The notes under the pieces are model-generated. The model saw nothing but the letters and a program-made list of their open reading frames with translations, was not told the origin of the DNA and made no database searches. From positions 47,579,969 through 47,643,968 of the forward strand of contig NC_052505.1 in assembly GCF_014356525.2 (NCBI RefSeq): a DNA stretch of 64,000 nt, written 5' to 3'. Shown here in pieces: positions 43,229 through 56,861 of the stretch (its first letter is position 1; every line of letters starts with the position of its first letter). A program made the translations under genes and the position numbers. This DNA is from Nilaparvata lugens. Its lineage: Eukaryota; Arthropoda; Insecta; Hemiptera; Delphacidae.

Positions 43229-44035
43229 AAAATCTGGTGTGTCGCACTCACACAACTTTACTTGCCTTTATGAAAATTGATCACCTGACGCTAGTGTAAA
43301 CGCGCATCTCAAGTCAAAGATCTGAGCCAGCTGGTGACAGTTCAATAACGCTGGATACACACGAGATCTGCTATCCCTTCATAGTAAATGATTATTTTAA
43401 TAGAATCAACAGTTGCCAAAAGTTTGCAATTGAATAATTACATTTTCTCAAATTTCAAGCTTATTTTCAATTTCAGGTGAAAGTGTTACTGGACATTAAT
43501 TGAAGAGATTTCCATGCTCACTTTTTTCCACTCGAAATTTTTCGTTTCAATTATATCTGAGACCTGATAATTGGAAATCTAAAATCGAACTTTGGATAGA
43601 TGGGGCGGAGCTCCTGAAATTTTTACAGATATAGGACTTGAGACAGTTGATATAGCTTATCAATGACTATTTTAGGTATAAATTTGATCAAAATCGTTGG
43701 AGCCATTTTAGAGAAAATCGCGAAAAACCCTGTTTTTGACAACATTTCCGCCATTTTAGCCGCCATCTTGAATCGCATTTGATTGAAATTGTTCGTGTCG
43801 GATCCTTATAGTGTAAGGACCTTAAGTTCCAAATTTCAAGTCATTCTGTTAATTGGGAGATGAGATATCGTGTACACAGACGCACATATACTCATACACA
43901 CACACACATACTGACCCAGAAACCAATATTTGGACTCAGGGGACCTTAAAACGTATAGAAATTTAGAAATTGGGGTACCTTAATTTTTTTTTGGAAAGCA
44001 ATCCTTACCTATGGTAATCGGGCAAGGAAAGTAAA
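43229..44035 (-). repeat. Family S copy, reverse (second subfamily)
   Basis: The inverse of the type seen at 55137-56363: begins aaaatctggtgtgtcgcact, contains acgctagtgtaaacgcgcat and gaatcgcatttgattgaaat, and ends ggtaatcgggcaaggaaagt. It shares the termini, but not the tandem core, with the copy at 42403. Confidence 0.78.
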
Positions 44036-44349
44036 AAGAACTCATATTTCATCTATAGAACAGCTATTTTGACGACTTTTAAAAAATATCATCGAATTTC
44101 ACAATTAGAGTTAGCTATGATACTACCCATTCAAAAACATCGAACATCTTGAAAATGTATCTTTCCATCAATGATATAGCCCAGTCAACAAAGTGTTATA
44201 GAGGGAAAAGTTTGCAAGACAATTTTTGACCCCGCAGCTCTTTTTAGGGTAGTGATGAGGTAAACATATCAAAAGTCCCCACCCCTCCCCCTGTGCTAAG
44301 GGGGTGTGGGTGGTTCAAAGGTACCATTTTTTAGTTTCTCGCATATAAA

Positions 44350-45440
44350 TAAATAAAAATCTGGTGTGGTACACTTACACAACTTTCCTTGCTCATTGAA
44401 CTATAAGCCTCATTCTTAAACGAGAATGATTTAGGGGAATAACATAATGACGATTGGAGGCAACATATTTGAAACTACGATCAGACTTCTGTATATATGT
44501 GTATAATAATTTTCAGAGTACTTTTTCCTTTGCGTAAATTGTGAGATTCGATATTCTTTAAAAGTCTTCAAAACAGCTTTTATACAGATGAAATATCTCG
44601 ACTATGTGTTCTTTTTATGTACTGCTCTACCTACCTACCTACCTCATGCACGAGAAGGAGGCTACAAAGTACATTTCTCAAGGATGGGATGGACCCCCCA
44701 TCAGTTTCCCAGTAAGGAAACTCATTCCAGTTTATAAAGCCGATAAATAACTATACAGGGTATGAATTTGAAAAAAATCGGTCGTCATTTTTGAGAAAAT
44801 CGTGAAAACATGGTTTTTTAGTGATTATCCGCCATTTTTCTCAATAATATTACGGAGCTCCTGAAATTTTCCCAGAAATGAGACTCATGTCAGTTGATAG
44901 GACTTATAAATAGCTATCCATGGTATAAATTCGAAGATAATCGTTAGAGCCGTTTTCGAGAAAACCGTGAAAAACATGGTTTTTTAGTGATTATCCGCCA
45001 TTTTTCTCAATATTACGGAGCTCCTGGAATTTTCCCAGAAATGAGACCCATGTCAGTTGATAAGGCTTATAAATATAGCTATCCATGGTATGAATTTGAA
45101 GAAAATCGTTAGAGCCGTTTTCGAGAAAACAGTGGAAAACATGGTTTTTCAGTAATTATCCGCCATTTTTTCCGCCATCTTGAATTGAATTTTATTGAAT
45201 TTCTTATTGTCGGATCCTCATGGTATAAGGACCTTAAGTTTAAAATTTCAAGTCAATCGGTTAATTAGGAATGGAGTTATCGTGTTCACAGACATACACA
45301 CATACAGACCAACACCCAAAAACCATGTTTTTGGACTCAGTGGACCTTGAAACGTATAGAAAACTTTAAATTAGGGTACCTTAATTTTTTTGGAAAGCAA
45401 TACTTTCCTTACCTATGGTAATAGGGCAAGGAAAGTAAAA
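44350..45440 (-). repeat. Family S copy, reverse
   Basis: Inverse of 42403-43228 and 46121-47293: starts aaaaatctggtgtggtacac, has the three ~168-bp units in inverse order and ends ctatggtaatagggcaagga. It is preceded (44150-44345) by family B text. Confidence 0.8.
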
Positions 45441-45449
45441 ATTATACAC

Positions 45450-46118
45450 TTTACAGACATTACTATTCTATAAGAAATTAAAGCTTACCTAATTTCCTGC
45501 AATATTGATCTTACAACTTTCTCTATATCTCTTTCACTTTTCGAGATATCCGCTCTAAAAGATGTGACATCTTTGAAAAAAAATTTTCCTCCAATTTTTG
45601 CTATTTTTGCACTTATTACTTTTTGAATATCGATGGGAAAAATCCATGCTGATCATGAGCTTATAGAGCATCAAATTCTCTTCAATTTGATGTATGACTT
45701 CACTAGTTTACGCACATCACGACGACTGTTGCAGTAGCTTTAATGTTGAGTGTGAGATCTTCAGTTATGCAAAAATAGACCAATTGACAAAGGAATTTGG
45801 AGAGAATGTTTAGACCACAATTTTTGACTTTGCAGCTTTGTTGGGACCAGTTAGGAGGTGAACATATCAAAAGTCCTCATCCCTACCACTTGTGCTAAAG
45901 GGATGAGGGTGGTTTAAAAGTTGCATTTTTCATTGTTTTGCTTACACGCTCATATCTTGAGAAAAATGCGGTCAACCGACATGACTAACCATTCAGAAGT
46001 TAAGCTTGATAAATTCTCTACAATATTTGTCCTGTGGTGATTTGTGATATCTTCAACAGTTTTCGAGATATACGTTCTTAAAAGTGTAAAATTGTTAAAA
46101 TAACAGCTTTTAATCCTA
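45450..46118. repeat. Family B fragment
   Basis: Contains gagatatccgctctaaaaga, tgctgatcatgagcttatag and gctaaagggatgagggtggt, all shared with 14650-15910. Non-coding. Confidence 0.65.
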
Positions 46119-46120
46119 TA

Positions 46121-47293
46121 TTTTTACTTTCCTTGCCCTACTACCATAGGTAAGGAAAGTATTGCTTTCCAAAAAAAATTAAGGTACCCCAATTTCAAGT
46201 TTTCTATACGTTTCAAGGTCCCCTGAGTCCAAAAACATGATTTTTGGGTATTGGTCTGTGTGTGTGTATGTGTGTGTGTATGTGTGTGTGTGTGTGTGTA
46301 TGTCTGTGAACACGATAACTCCATTCCTAATTAACCGATTGACTTGAAATTTCAAACTTAAGGTCCTTATACCCTGAGGACCCGACAATAAGAAATTCAA
46401 TAAAATGCAATTCAAGATGGCGGAAAAATGGCGGATAATTACTAAAAAACCATGTTTTTCACGTTTTTCTCGAAAATGGCTCTAACAATTTTCTTCAAAT
46501 TTATACCATGGATAGCTATTTATAAGCCCTATCAACTGGCATGAGTCTTATTTCAGGGAAAATTTCAGGAGCTCCGTAATATTCTTGAGAAAAATGGCGG
46601 ATAATGACTAAAAAGCCATGTTTTTCACGTTTTTCTCGAAAACGGCTCCAACGATTTTCTTCAAATTTATACCATGGATAGCTATTTATAAGTCCTATCA
46701 ACTGACATGAGTCTTATTTATGTGAAAATTGCAGGAGCTCCGTAATATTCTTGAGAAAAATGACAGTTACTAAAAAAACATTTTCTTTCACGATTTTCTC
46801 AAAAAGGGCTCTGACGAATTTTTTTAAATTCATACCCTGTATAGTTATTTATTAGCTCTATCAACTGACATGAGTCTTTTTCCTGGGGTACTAATGAGGG
46901 GTCCACCCAATCCTCGAGAAATGGACTTTGTAACCTCCTTCTCGTGCATGAGGTAGGTTGGTACACGGTTTTTACTTTTTCTTCTTCCATATACCGTGGG
47001 TAGGTAGAGCAGTTTAATAAAAAGAACACAGTCATAGTCAAGATATTTCATCTGTAGAACAGCTGTTTTGACGAATTTCAAAAAAAAAAATCATCGAATT
47101 TCACAACTTACATAAAGGAAAAAGTACTCTGAAAACAATTGTATATACACATATACAGTAGTCTGATCGTAGTTGCAAATATGTTGCCGTCAATCGTCAT
47201 TATGTTATTCCCCTAAATTATTCTCGTTTGATAATGAGGCTTATAGTTCAATGAACAAGGAAAGTTGTGTGAGTGTACCACACCAGATTTTTT
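46121..47293 (+). repeat. Family S copy, forward, near full length
   Basis: It runs from actttccttgccctactacc to gtgtaccacaccagattttt. It carries a short TG tract (about 46254-46312) and the ~168-bp tandem core. With 44350-45440 it forms a ~1-kb inverted pair separated by family B sequence. Confidence 0.8.
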
Positions 47294-48340
47294 ATGTTTA
47301 AGGGCCTACAACTCTCCATCGTAAAAATGAACGCTCACCATAGATTTGTAGAGCTTTGTTTTCTCTTCAATTTGATGTATTATTTCACTACTACTTGCAG
47401 TTTTCCTTCTATTGTTAAAGCACATCCAATGTGGGGGGTGAAATTTCCAACTCTGCAACAGGTGTCAACTTAGCAGTACCACACCTTCAATACACGGGCT
47501 AGAGATTCGTATTTTGGCTATGTTCACCTCCCAACTAGTCTTTAAAAAGCTACAAAGTCAAAAATTGTGTACCAAATGTTCCAGACTCAAATTTCATTGT
47601 CAAGTGATCAATGTTACAAAATTAAAATTTCACCCCCCACATTGAATCTGTAGAGCTTTGTTTTCTCTTCAATTTGATGTATTATTTCACTACTTGGTGT
47701 TTTGAATGAAAAAGACTAAGAAATTGTCAAAAAACCACTGATTTATTAATAATTAGAAAGACTGGTTTCGGTTATTACACCATTGTCAATCTCTGATAAA
47801 CTAAAACTAAATACAAGAGCAGCAGAATTTATACTAGTAGGCGAGTACTGCTATTGGTCGAGGGCATGAACGCCTGCCATTGGCCTAACTAGACAGTCTC
47901 CTCCCACTCAACGGTGTGACAAAATGGCGGCTTAAGTAACAGAATCACCATGATAATAAAATTTACTTTCAGTGAAAGTAATAAGTAATATTCAAAAAGT
48001 AATAAGAGCAAAAATAGCAAAAAGTTGAAGGAAAATGTGTTTTTCAAAAATGTCACATCTTTTAGAGCGGATATCTCGAAGAGTGAAAGAGATATAGAAG
48101 AAGTTGTTCGATCAATATTGTAGGAAATTATGTAAGCCTTAATTTCTTATAGAATAGTCATGTCTGTAAAATGCATAATTTTTTATTTATATGCGAGAAA
48201 CCAAAAAAATGGTACCTTTGAACCAGGGTAGGAGTGGGGACTTTTGATATGTTTACCTCCTCACTACCCTAAACAGAACTGCGGGGTCAAAAATTGTCTT
48301 CCAAACATTTCCCTTTATACCCTTTTTTGAGCATTCATTG
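47294..48340. repeat. Family B fragments with an insert
   Basis: 47294-47640 and 47990-48340 are family B text (tcaatttgatgtattatttc, aactgcggggtcaaaaattg). Between them is a block with gactggtttcggttattaca and ccattgtcaatctctgataa that I cannot classify. The word ttctcttcaatttgatgta occurs at both 47360 and 47660, as if duplicated at the insert's edge. Confidence 0.55.
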
Positions 48341-49139
48341 CCTGGACTATTAGTAGACAGTTGTTTACTAACTTTGTCTTTCCATAAGCTGAGGCCAAAG
48401 ACCTTGAAGATGCATCTCTTTAAGGTCTTTGGCTGAGGCCATGATTCTAGTTTAGAGTTTAGAGTTATTGATAGTAAACATTTTTTTTACATTTTTCTTT
48501 TTTAATCTGATGATCAAAATTGCAACAAAGATTATTGAAAAGAAATTGATTTCTAAAATCATGAAAAGTTAGAAATGATGTTTGTAGGAAATCAGCATTT
48601 ATTCATTTTGATTTCAACACACCGATTTTTCGCCAACACGAGAACACAGAATGTTCTCTGATGGGTTGATTGGATTGGCGAATCGACGGCATCCAGACCT
48701 GATAACAGCGCTCACACTCACATTCCGGGACAAGTCACGGTACGATAGGACAGAAAGCTCTCTGTTTATTTAGGATTTTTTCTAGACATTTTAAATTGAT
48801 AAATTATTTATTAATTTTGGAGAAAACATAACAACAGGTCAATGTAACTTACTGTGCGCGAGGTCTACTGTTCACAGAACTACTAGTTATGAACAGTAGG
48901 CTATAACATAGAGAAAAGATAGCGTATCAGTTGTTCCTGGCTATAATCAGCATGTTCGGAGTTTTCCCAGACAAAATTTACCTGATGACTGGATGAAGAT
49001 GGTTAGTATTATAATCTTTATAGTATTACGTCTTAACCGTTAAGTACTGGCATTACAGTGTCATTGAAGAAACAGCTGTTAAGAATGACTGTTTAATGTT
49101 TTATTGAAGTTCCTAATCGATCGTTAGTAATAGAAGTAA

Positions 49140-49745
49140 CTAGCCGTTAGGCTCGCTTCGCTCGCCATATCCGTCTAGCTAGGACAGGACCCCCGACTGG
49201 ATCGTCCAAAAATCAGATCAACGGGCTCGCTTCACTCGCCTGCATTTTTCATTTGAGCATGCTTCGTTCCATCAGAAAGTCAAAGTACTGAGAAAACGCA
49301 GAAAAGCTGAAAAACGCTGATTTTGGGCGTATCTTTGATGAAATATTTAAGTCACTTCATCACAAAATTTTTAGACCCTAGCTAAACCTCTGTACCAAAT
49401 TTGAACATTTTCTGTCTATTACTTGATGAAAGAACTGAGAAAACGCAAAAAACCGCTAATTTTGAGCGTATCTTTGGCGTTTTTGCAAATTCCTTCTAAC
49501 ACAACATTATTACACCCTAGCTGAGCTTCACTAGATTTGAACAATTTCTTTTCATTTGTTCTCGATAAAGCTGAGAAAACGCTGGAAAAAAAGCAGATTT
49601 TGGGCGTATCTTTGGATTTTTTTCCAAATCCGTTCTTAGTGCGCCCCTAAAGAGCCAGTTGAACATACCTACCAAATTTGAACGTTTTTGGTCCGGTAGA
49701 TGTTTAGTCCTGCGAGTGAGTGAGTACCATTTCGCTTTTATATAT
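49140..49745. repeat. Retroelement-tail-like repeat with three internal units
   Basis: It opens with gctcgcttcgctcgcc-type words. Then come three diverged ~130-bp units, each with gagaaaacgc, attttgggcgtatctttg and ccaaatttgaac (near 49290, 49435, 49570), and it ends gcgagtgagtgagtaccatt. Similar tails are seen on insect non-LTR elements or SINEs, but the class is uncertain. Confidence 0.6.
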
Positions 49746-50748
49746 AAATGAAAAAGAGTAGTTAGTAATGAGAAGGAGAAGGAGTGGTCCGTGCTCCGCA
49801 AGGGTCTGCAAAATACACAAATAGATCGTTCTTAAAAGTAACATCTCAATTCTTTGTAGCTTCATAACTCATTTAAGAAAGGTATTCGATCAAAATAAAC
49901 TATTGCTATTTATATATCCGAGTTCGATTCACTCTTCAGTGAAGATAGAAAGTGAATCCAACGTTTGACAAGGAATAATGGAATATATGCTTCATTTGGA
50001 ATAATTGAATATGCCTTCAGGCATATTGTTATGTGCTGATCACCTATTCTCAGTGTCTGGATAGTCGAGATTTCTATCATAACAACTTTCCTTCCCAGTT
50101 CTGACACCGTCAAAGTGTTGCGGGTGTGAGACTTGTACAGAACAGATCAAAAGTCTGCTCCTCTGTCTTGGTTGTAAAGTCTGAAGTTGTCGACTTGTTG
50201 GGAAGACATAGCTTTGCCGTACCACGGTGCAACCAATTTACGTATTCAGAGGAAGCAAATTGAGTTGTGAACTACTTTCGGAATTAATTTTCAAACGCCC
50301 TTGCTGTGGATGTCATTTCAAATAAAGATATTTCAGAGTTCGGCGTGTTATTCAGATAAGAGCAACGGTGGGGAGGGGTTGGGGGAGGAAGTGTCTGCTC
50401 TGTCACTTGCGAATCGACTTTGCAGATCGTAACAATGATCGTCCCAAGTTACTCTGCAAGTCTCCAACTCTACTTCCGTGTGCTCCATGCTCCATCCGAG
50501 TTGGAGGCCTAACCAGATTCAGAGCGAGTGAGAATTAGCGCAACCTATACGTACTCTCTGGAATTGAATGGAATAATTTGTTTGTACGTGACTTCTGAGT
50601 AGGCGCAGAGTAGACAACACCTACTCGCCGTTTCGTTCATAATATAACTTATACTGTACCACAACACAACTTCAATAATACGACATGCTACTGTCACAGT
50701 CCCATATACACTAAATCACAGTGTAAGTTTACATACAGTTACCAACAA
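49746..50748. other. Non-coding stretch
   Basis: No supported gene. Short frames on both strands at 49.9-50.2 kb have no recognisable product. Confidence 0.45.
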
Positions 50749-51003
50749 TTGCTAAAGAATACAGGCATTGATACCAGGGACCTGAATATCATAGGTAGTT
50801 TGTGCTGGGGTCAGTCCGCAACAATGAGAGTCGGCAGTGAAACAACTGAGGCCGACAAAATAATGCGAGGAGTGAGGCAAGGATGTGTGCTCTCGCCCCT
50901 GATATTCAACATCTACCCAGAACAGATATTGAAAGAAGCACTAGATGACGAAGAAGAAGAAGAAGAGGAAGGCATCTCAATAAAATAGGAAGAAGTTGAG
51001 TAA
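50749..51003 (+). pseudogene. Degenerate LINE reverse transcriptase, first half
   Basis: NTGIDTRDLNIIGSLCWGQS, then MRGVRQGCVLSPLIFNIYPE and ILKEALDD is the fingers/palm part of a non-LTR RT (VRQGC-LSP-LFN-Y motif) of the endonuclease-RT type common in insects. The frame meets a TAG after GISIK. It is 5' truncated near 50740. The FADD-equivalent half resumes at 56862, beyond a 5.86-kb insertion. Confidence 0.82.
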
Positions 51004-51057
51004 TTGACCGAGCGAAGTGAGGTCTAAGATTCAAGTCGACGGTTTGGCATTTCTCTT

Positions 51058-51640
51058 AATGTTTAAATGTTTAAATGTTTAAATGTTTAAATGTTTAAAA
51101 GTTTAAATGTTTGAATGTTTAAATGTTTAAATGTTTAAATGTTAAAATGTTTAAATGTTTAAATGTTTAAATGTTTAAATGTTTAAATGTTTGAATGTAA
51201 AAATGTTTAAATGTTTAAATGTTTGAATGTTAAATGTTTAAATGTTTAAATGTTTAAATGTTTAAATGTTTAAATGTTTAAATGTTTAAATGTTTAAAGT
51301 TTAAATGTTTAAATGTTAAATGTTTAAATGTTTAAATGTTTAAATGTTTAAATGTTTAATGTTTAAATGTTTAAATGTTTAAATGTTTAAATGTTTAAAT
51401 GTTTAATGTTTAAATGTTTAAATGTTTAAATGTTTAAATGTTTAAATGTTTAAATGTTTAAATGTTTAAATGTTTAAATGTTTAAATGTTTAAATGTTTA
51501 AATGTTTAAATGTTAAATGTTTAAATGTTTAAATGTTTAAATGTTTAAATGTTTAAAGTTTAAATGTTTAAATGTTTAAATGTTTAAATGTTTAAATGTT
51601 TAAATGTTTAAATGTTTAAATGTTTAAATGTTTGAATGTT
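51058..51640. repeat. Octamer microsatellite (TTTAAATG)n, left block
   Basis: About 580 bp of near-uniform TTTAAATG units, with occasional 1-base losses (gtttaatg, gttaaatg, gtttaaag) and a few gtttgaatg variants. It lies exactly where the compact family R copy has only two to three units. Confidence 0.95.
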
Positions 51641-53782
51641 TTGAGCCACAAATGGCGATCATGTGCTCTCCTAAAATTTAAAAATTGTAGATATATGTTA
51701 TTTGTTGCAACACGTGCTCTGAACATATTGTATTTAAGAATATGAACGCTCGAAGAGCTAGAATAATAAAAAGAACCGTTTCTCGAAACTATTGAGAATC
51801 CATTTGAATAGCCTAGCTAGACAGACGCTGGGGTCATTATTCTTTTCAAAATAGTTTGAGACAAAATCATTCTTTCCTAGAAACGTAACAGTATTCAAAT
51901 GTCAGTCACAGACACGTTTACTATAGAAACCACATGGCCCACTGTGCTTTGTGTCAACCCTTGTATATATCTATAGCATAAGTTGATGGCAGGTGAATGA
52001 AGATTGTGAATAGCGATATAGATATATAGTTAGGAGAGAAGTAAATATAGATATGTAATTTTCAATGTAACCACGTGGTCAGCATATGCTACAATTTTAC
52101 CACGTGGTCAGCACATGGATATTATTGAAGCAATTATTTGATGATCAGTTATTTGAATGGTGATCACATAAAACGATAAACATGATATATGAGTAGATGT
52201 ATTTATAAATTAGGTCATGAAGTAGATTAGGCTATATGTATAAAGTGTTCAACAAATAATGTTGTACAATAAATTATAATTTAATAATTATTATAAGCTA
52301 ATTAAGTTAGTTGAATCCGAATTCATAGGCTAAGGACAAATTTGTAAATAGAATAAATTAGGTATATTTGATTGAAACATGTTGACAATGAGTATAAAAA
52401 ACCTGCTTAATTAATTGATTAGTAATTAATTGGTATCTCATTAATTTGATTTATTCAACTCAATTGTAATGATGTACTGTATGACATTGTATTTTGTTCA
52501 TTTCATGTATTTATTATTGAAGTATTTGCCATATCAGATTTATAAGATTGATTACTGTATTAATCAAATCAATGCATTCAATTGTCAGTATCCAAACTTT
52601 AGAGTTTAAATATTGGTAAAATGTATGATATCATTTGTTTTAATAATGAAGGGGAGCCATAGTTTAAAATGATATAACATAATAAACATTATAGTAAATT
52701 TAAATTGATATTTGAATTCAATTTGTAAGCAGAATATTAGCTGAAGAGTTTGAGTGTAGGCGGAGCTAGAGGGCGAAGGGTGATGAGGGGTGGAAAATCG
52801 TGGTTCTAGTATATAAACAGGCAGACCATGCCTTGCAAGTTAGTGGCAGTTAGTGGCAGTTAGTGGCAGTTGAGTTGCTGTTAGTTGCTGTGAGTCTCTT
52901 GGATTTTGGACAGTGTTCAGTGTAGGAGTGAGTTTTTGGTTTCAGACTTCAATTATCCTATAGGGAATTGACTGAGCCAGGTAAAGATTGTATTTAGAAT
53001 TTTCAATTTTTCTCATTTCAAATCCACACCACCCCACCCTAAAAAGCCCAAATAACTATATCAAATTACATAGCATCAAAGTAAACAGCAAATTTAATTA
53101 TTTAGCTCTTCTAAATACAAATCTGTAGATACAGTTTTAATTAACTTCTTGAAGCTTACAGTTGAAATTTTCTTCTAAGCACAAATAATAGTTTCTTAAA
53201 GCAAGGCTCCCCTAATCATATTCATTCTTCAAACTTTATCAATTCTCTTATTTTTGACTATAATCATATTTTTTACTAGAGTTGTTCAATACTTTGATTT
53301 TATATCTTATTGTTCAAGTAACCTGATAAAAGTAATAAGAACTGTTTGTTAAATTTTGTTGTTTAAAATTAAACTTGAACTGTTATACTTTCAAAAACTT
53401 AATCATCTTGTATTTATATCTAATCATTACTATATTTTTGATCAATTTTTTATAAATTCATATAAATTTAAAGTTCAATAATAAATGCATAATTAACCTT
53501 TGTTTTGCCTTTCACTTCGTACATTCCCTTAAACACGACCCTGATCTATCTATCTTTACCATTTTCTTCAATACTATTATTAGTTCAGTGAGTGAAATAT
53601 AAGTATCCACACAGTGAGTGAAGTTACAGTAAAGTAATTAATTTTATCAATTCAAATCAATTCAATTTTATTAGTTTAATTTTATCAATTCATAGTAATT
53701 GATTGGCGCCGGGCAAAATAGCGTATAGAGTGAGGGAGTTCGAAACCCACTCTAAACAAAGACCGACAGTGGAAAGAGTTCA
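51641..53782 (+). mobile_element. Insert in octamer tract; LTR-like candidate
   Basis: 2.14 kb of non-repeat sequence splitting the octamer tract. It contains a TATA box (52810-52817), a triple ttagtggcag direct repeat just downstream, an AATAAA (53481) and, near the end, TGGCGCCGGGCA (53704-53715), which resembles the tRNA-derived primer binding sites that follow a 5' LTR. Edges tgttttgagc and gttcag are suggestive only. No gag or pol frame is present. It could be a 5' LTR plus leader left after deletion, or unrelated genomic DNA. Confidence 0.35.
52810..52817 (+). promoter_or_regulatory. TATA box
   Basis: TATATAAA, preceded by a GC-richer stretch (gagggcgaagggtgatgagg) and followed 25-45 bp later by repeated ttagtggcag, a plausible start-site zone. 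A possible splice donor gccag/gtaaag lies at about 52980. No coding exon was identified downstream. Confidence 0.4.
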
Positions 53783-54500
53783 GTTTAAATGTTTAAATGT
53801 TTAAATGTTTAAATGTTTAAATGTTTAAAGTTTAAATGTTAAATGTTTAAATGTTTAAATGTTTAAATGTTTAAAGTTTAAATGTTTAAATTTTAAATGT
53901 TTAAATGTTTAATGTTTAAATGTTTAAATGTTTAATGTTTAATGTTTAAATGTTTAATGTTTAAATGTTTAAATGTTTAAATGTTTAAATGTTAAATGTT
54001 TAAATTTTAAATGTTTAAATGTTAAATGTTTAAATGTTTAAATGTTTAATGTTTAAATGTTTAAATGTTAAATGTTTAAATGTTTAAATGTTTAAATGTT
54101 TAAATGTTTAAATTTTAAATGTTTAAATGTTTAAATGTTTAATGTTTAAATGTTTAAATGTTTAAATGTTTAAATGTTTAAATGTTTAAATGTTTAAATG
54201 TTTAATGTTTAAATGTTTAAATGTTTAATGTTTAAATGTTTAAATGTTTAAATGTTTAAATGTTTAATGTTTAATGTTTAAATGTTTAAATGTTTAATGT
54301 TTAAATGTTTAAATGTTTAAAGGTTAAATGTTTAAATGTTTAAATGTTAAATGTTTAATGTTTAAATGTTTAAATGTTTAAATGTTTAAATGTTTAAAGT
54401 TAAATGTTTAAATGTTTAATGTTCAAATGTTTTAAATGTTTAAATGTTTAAATGTTTAAATGTTTAAATGTTTAAATGTTTGAATGTTTAAATGTTTATA
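53783..54500. repeat. Octamer microsatellite (TTTAAATG)n, right block
   Basis: About 720 bp of the same octamer with more frequent slips (7-mer gtttaatg and gttaaatg units) than the left block, ending in gtttatatgttgcgc, the normal family R continuation. Confidence 0.95.
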
Positions 54501-55136
54501 TGTTGCGCATTTACGGCGAAACGCGGTAATAGATTTTCATGAAATTTGACAGGTAGGTTCCTTTTTAAATTGCGCGCCGACTTATATACAAGGTTTTTGG
54601 AAATTTTGCATTTCAAGGATAATATAAAAGGAAAAAGGAGCCTCCTTCATACGTCAACATTAGAGTAGAAATCAGACTATAGAATAATAAATTATTCATC
54701 ATAAATCAGCTGTCGAGTTGATTATAAATCGCATACCATAACGCATGCAATTATTCAATATCTCAATGTAACTTTGTAAAAAATAAGCAGCTGTGTAGAG
54801 TATAAATTGCATGCCTCATTGCATGCCTCATTGAATGCAATTTTAATGCACTATTAAATAGGATGCAAAGAATTTATAACAGCTTGTCTGGGCACCTAGT
54901 TGTCATCTGGTTTTCTCGCGCTAAATTCTGGAAAGCTTTATAATAATTAAATCTTGTGTAAGCATGATCTGATCAAATGCATAGTTGGTGTATCAGTGTG
55001 GATGTGCATAAATGGTTTGGGACGTCGTTCAGTTAAAAATGTTATTCATTCTATTGATAAAATGTTTGTTCATTATTTGCTATTATATTCTTTAATTTTT
55101 ATATGTTTTGGAATTTTGAATTCTCAATTTGTTTCA

Positions 55137-56363
<1,227 letters not shown>

Positions 56364-56861
56364 ACTTTCTTCATAAGTATTTGAAATCATTGAATTTTTC
56401 ATTTTTGAATAAGGTGGCATTTTTGTTGTTTGTATTATTTATTATTGCATAAGCTCGTATTATTATGAACAGACATATTATATACGTTTGTATCTGTACA
56501 ATTTAAATTGTTAAGGATACATATTTGAGGAAACCCGTTGTCTCCATTGTGAATGAATAAATAAATGAACTATTGATTGCGTGCAATAAGAATAACGCAT
56601 GCAATTAATAACTAAAATAACATAGTATTGTCTCTCGAACTTTCTCTGCTTTGAACTTGGGCTGTCCTGTTGCCAGTATGTCTTGAAGGAGATTAGCTTT
56701 TGATGTTAGTATTTTTGATACACCAACCCCAACAGCCATTAGCCGTTTTCACACATCGATCTCGCCGACACGACATATAGACAGGATTTACCCTGATTGA
56801 CAGTATAAGAGGAGGCTGCGGTCTATAACTGCGCGAGGTCTACTGTTCACAGAACTACTAG

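Larger units (their letters stand above)
41831..48886 (+). mobile_element. Family R copy filled with nested elements
   Basis: The 5' end is ttgaccgagcgaagtgaggt at 41831 and the 3' hairpin plus tactag ends at 48886. The core (gttgcgcatttaaggcgaaa, gaagcctccttcat) is at 41910-42110. Everything from about 42200 to 48800 is other repeats: a MITE at 42201-42372, family S copies and family B pieces. Pairing of the two ends is an inference from order and orientation. Confidence 0.55.

Noticed and set aside
50749..50988. Small intact RT-like gene
   Set aside because: It is the 5' half of a decayed LINE; its continuation is at 56862 after a family R insertion.
51058..51640. CRISPR-like or regulatory array
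   Set aside because: There are no unique spacers; it is a plain octamer microsatellite in a eukaryotic transposon.
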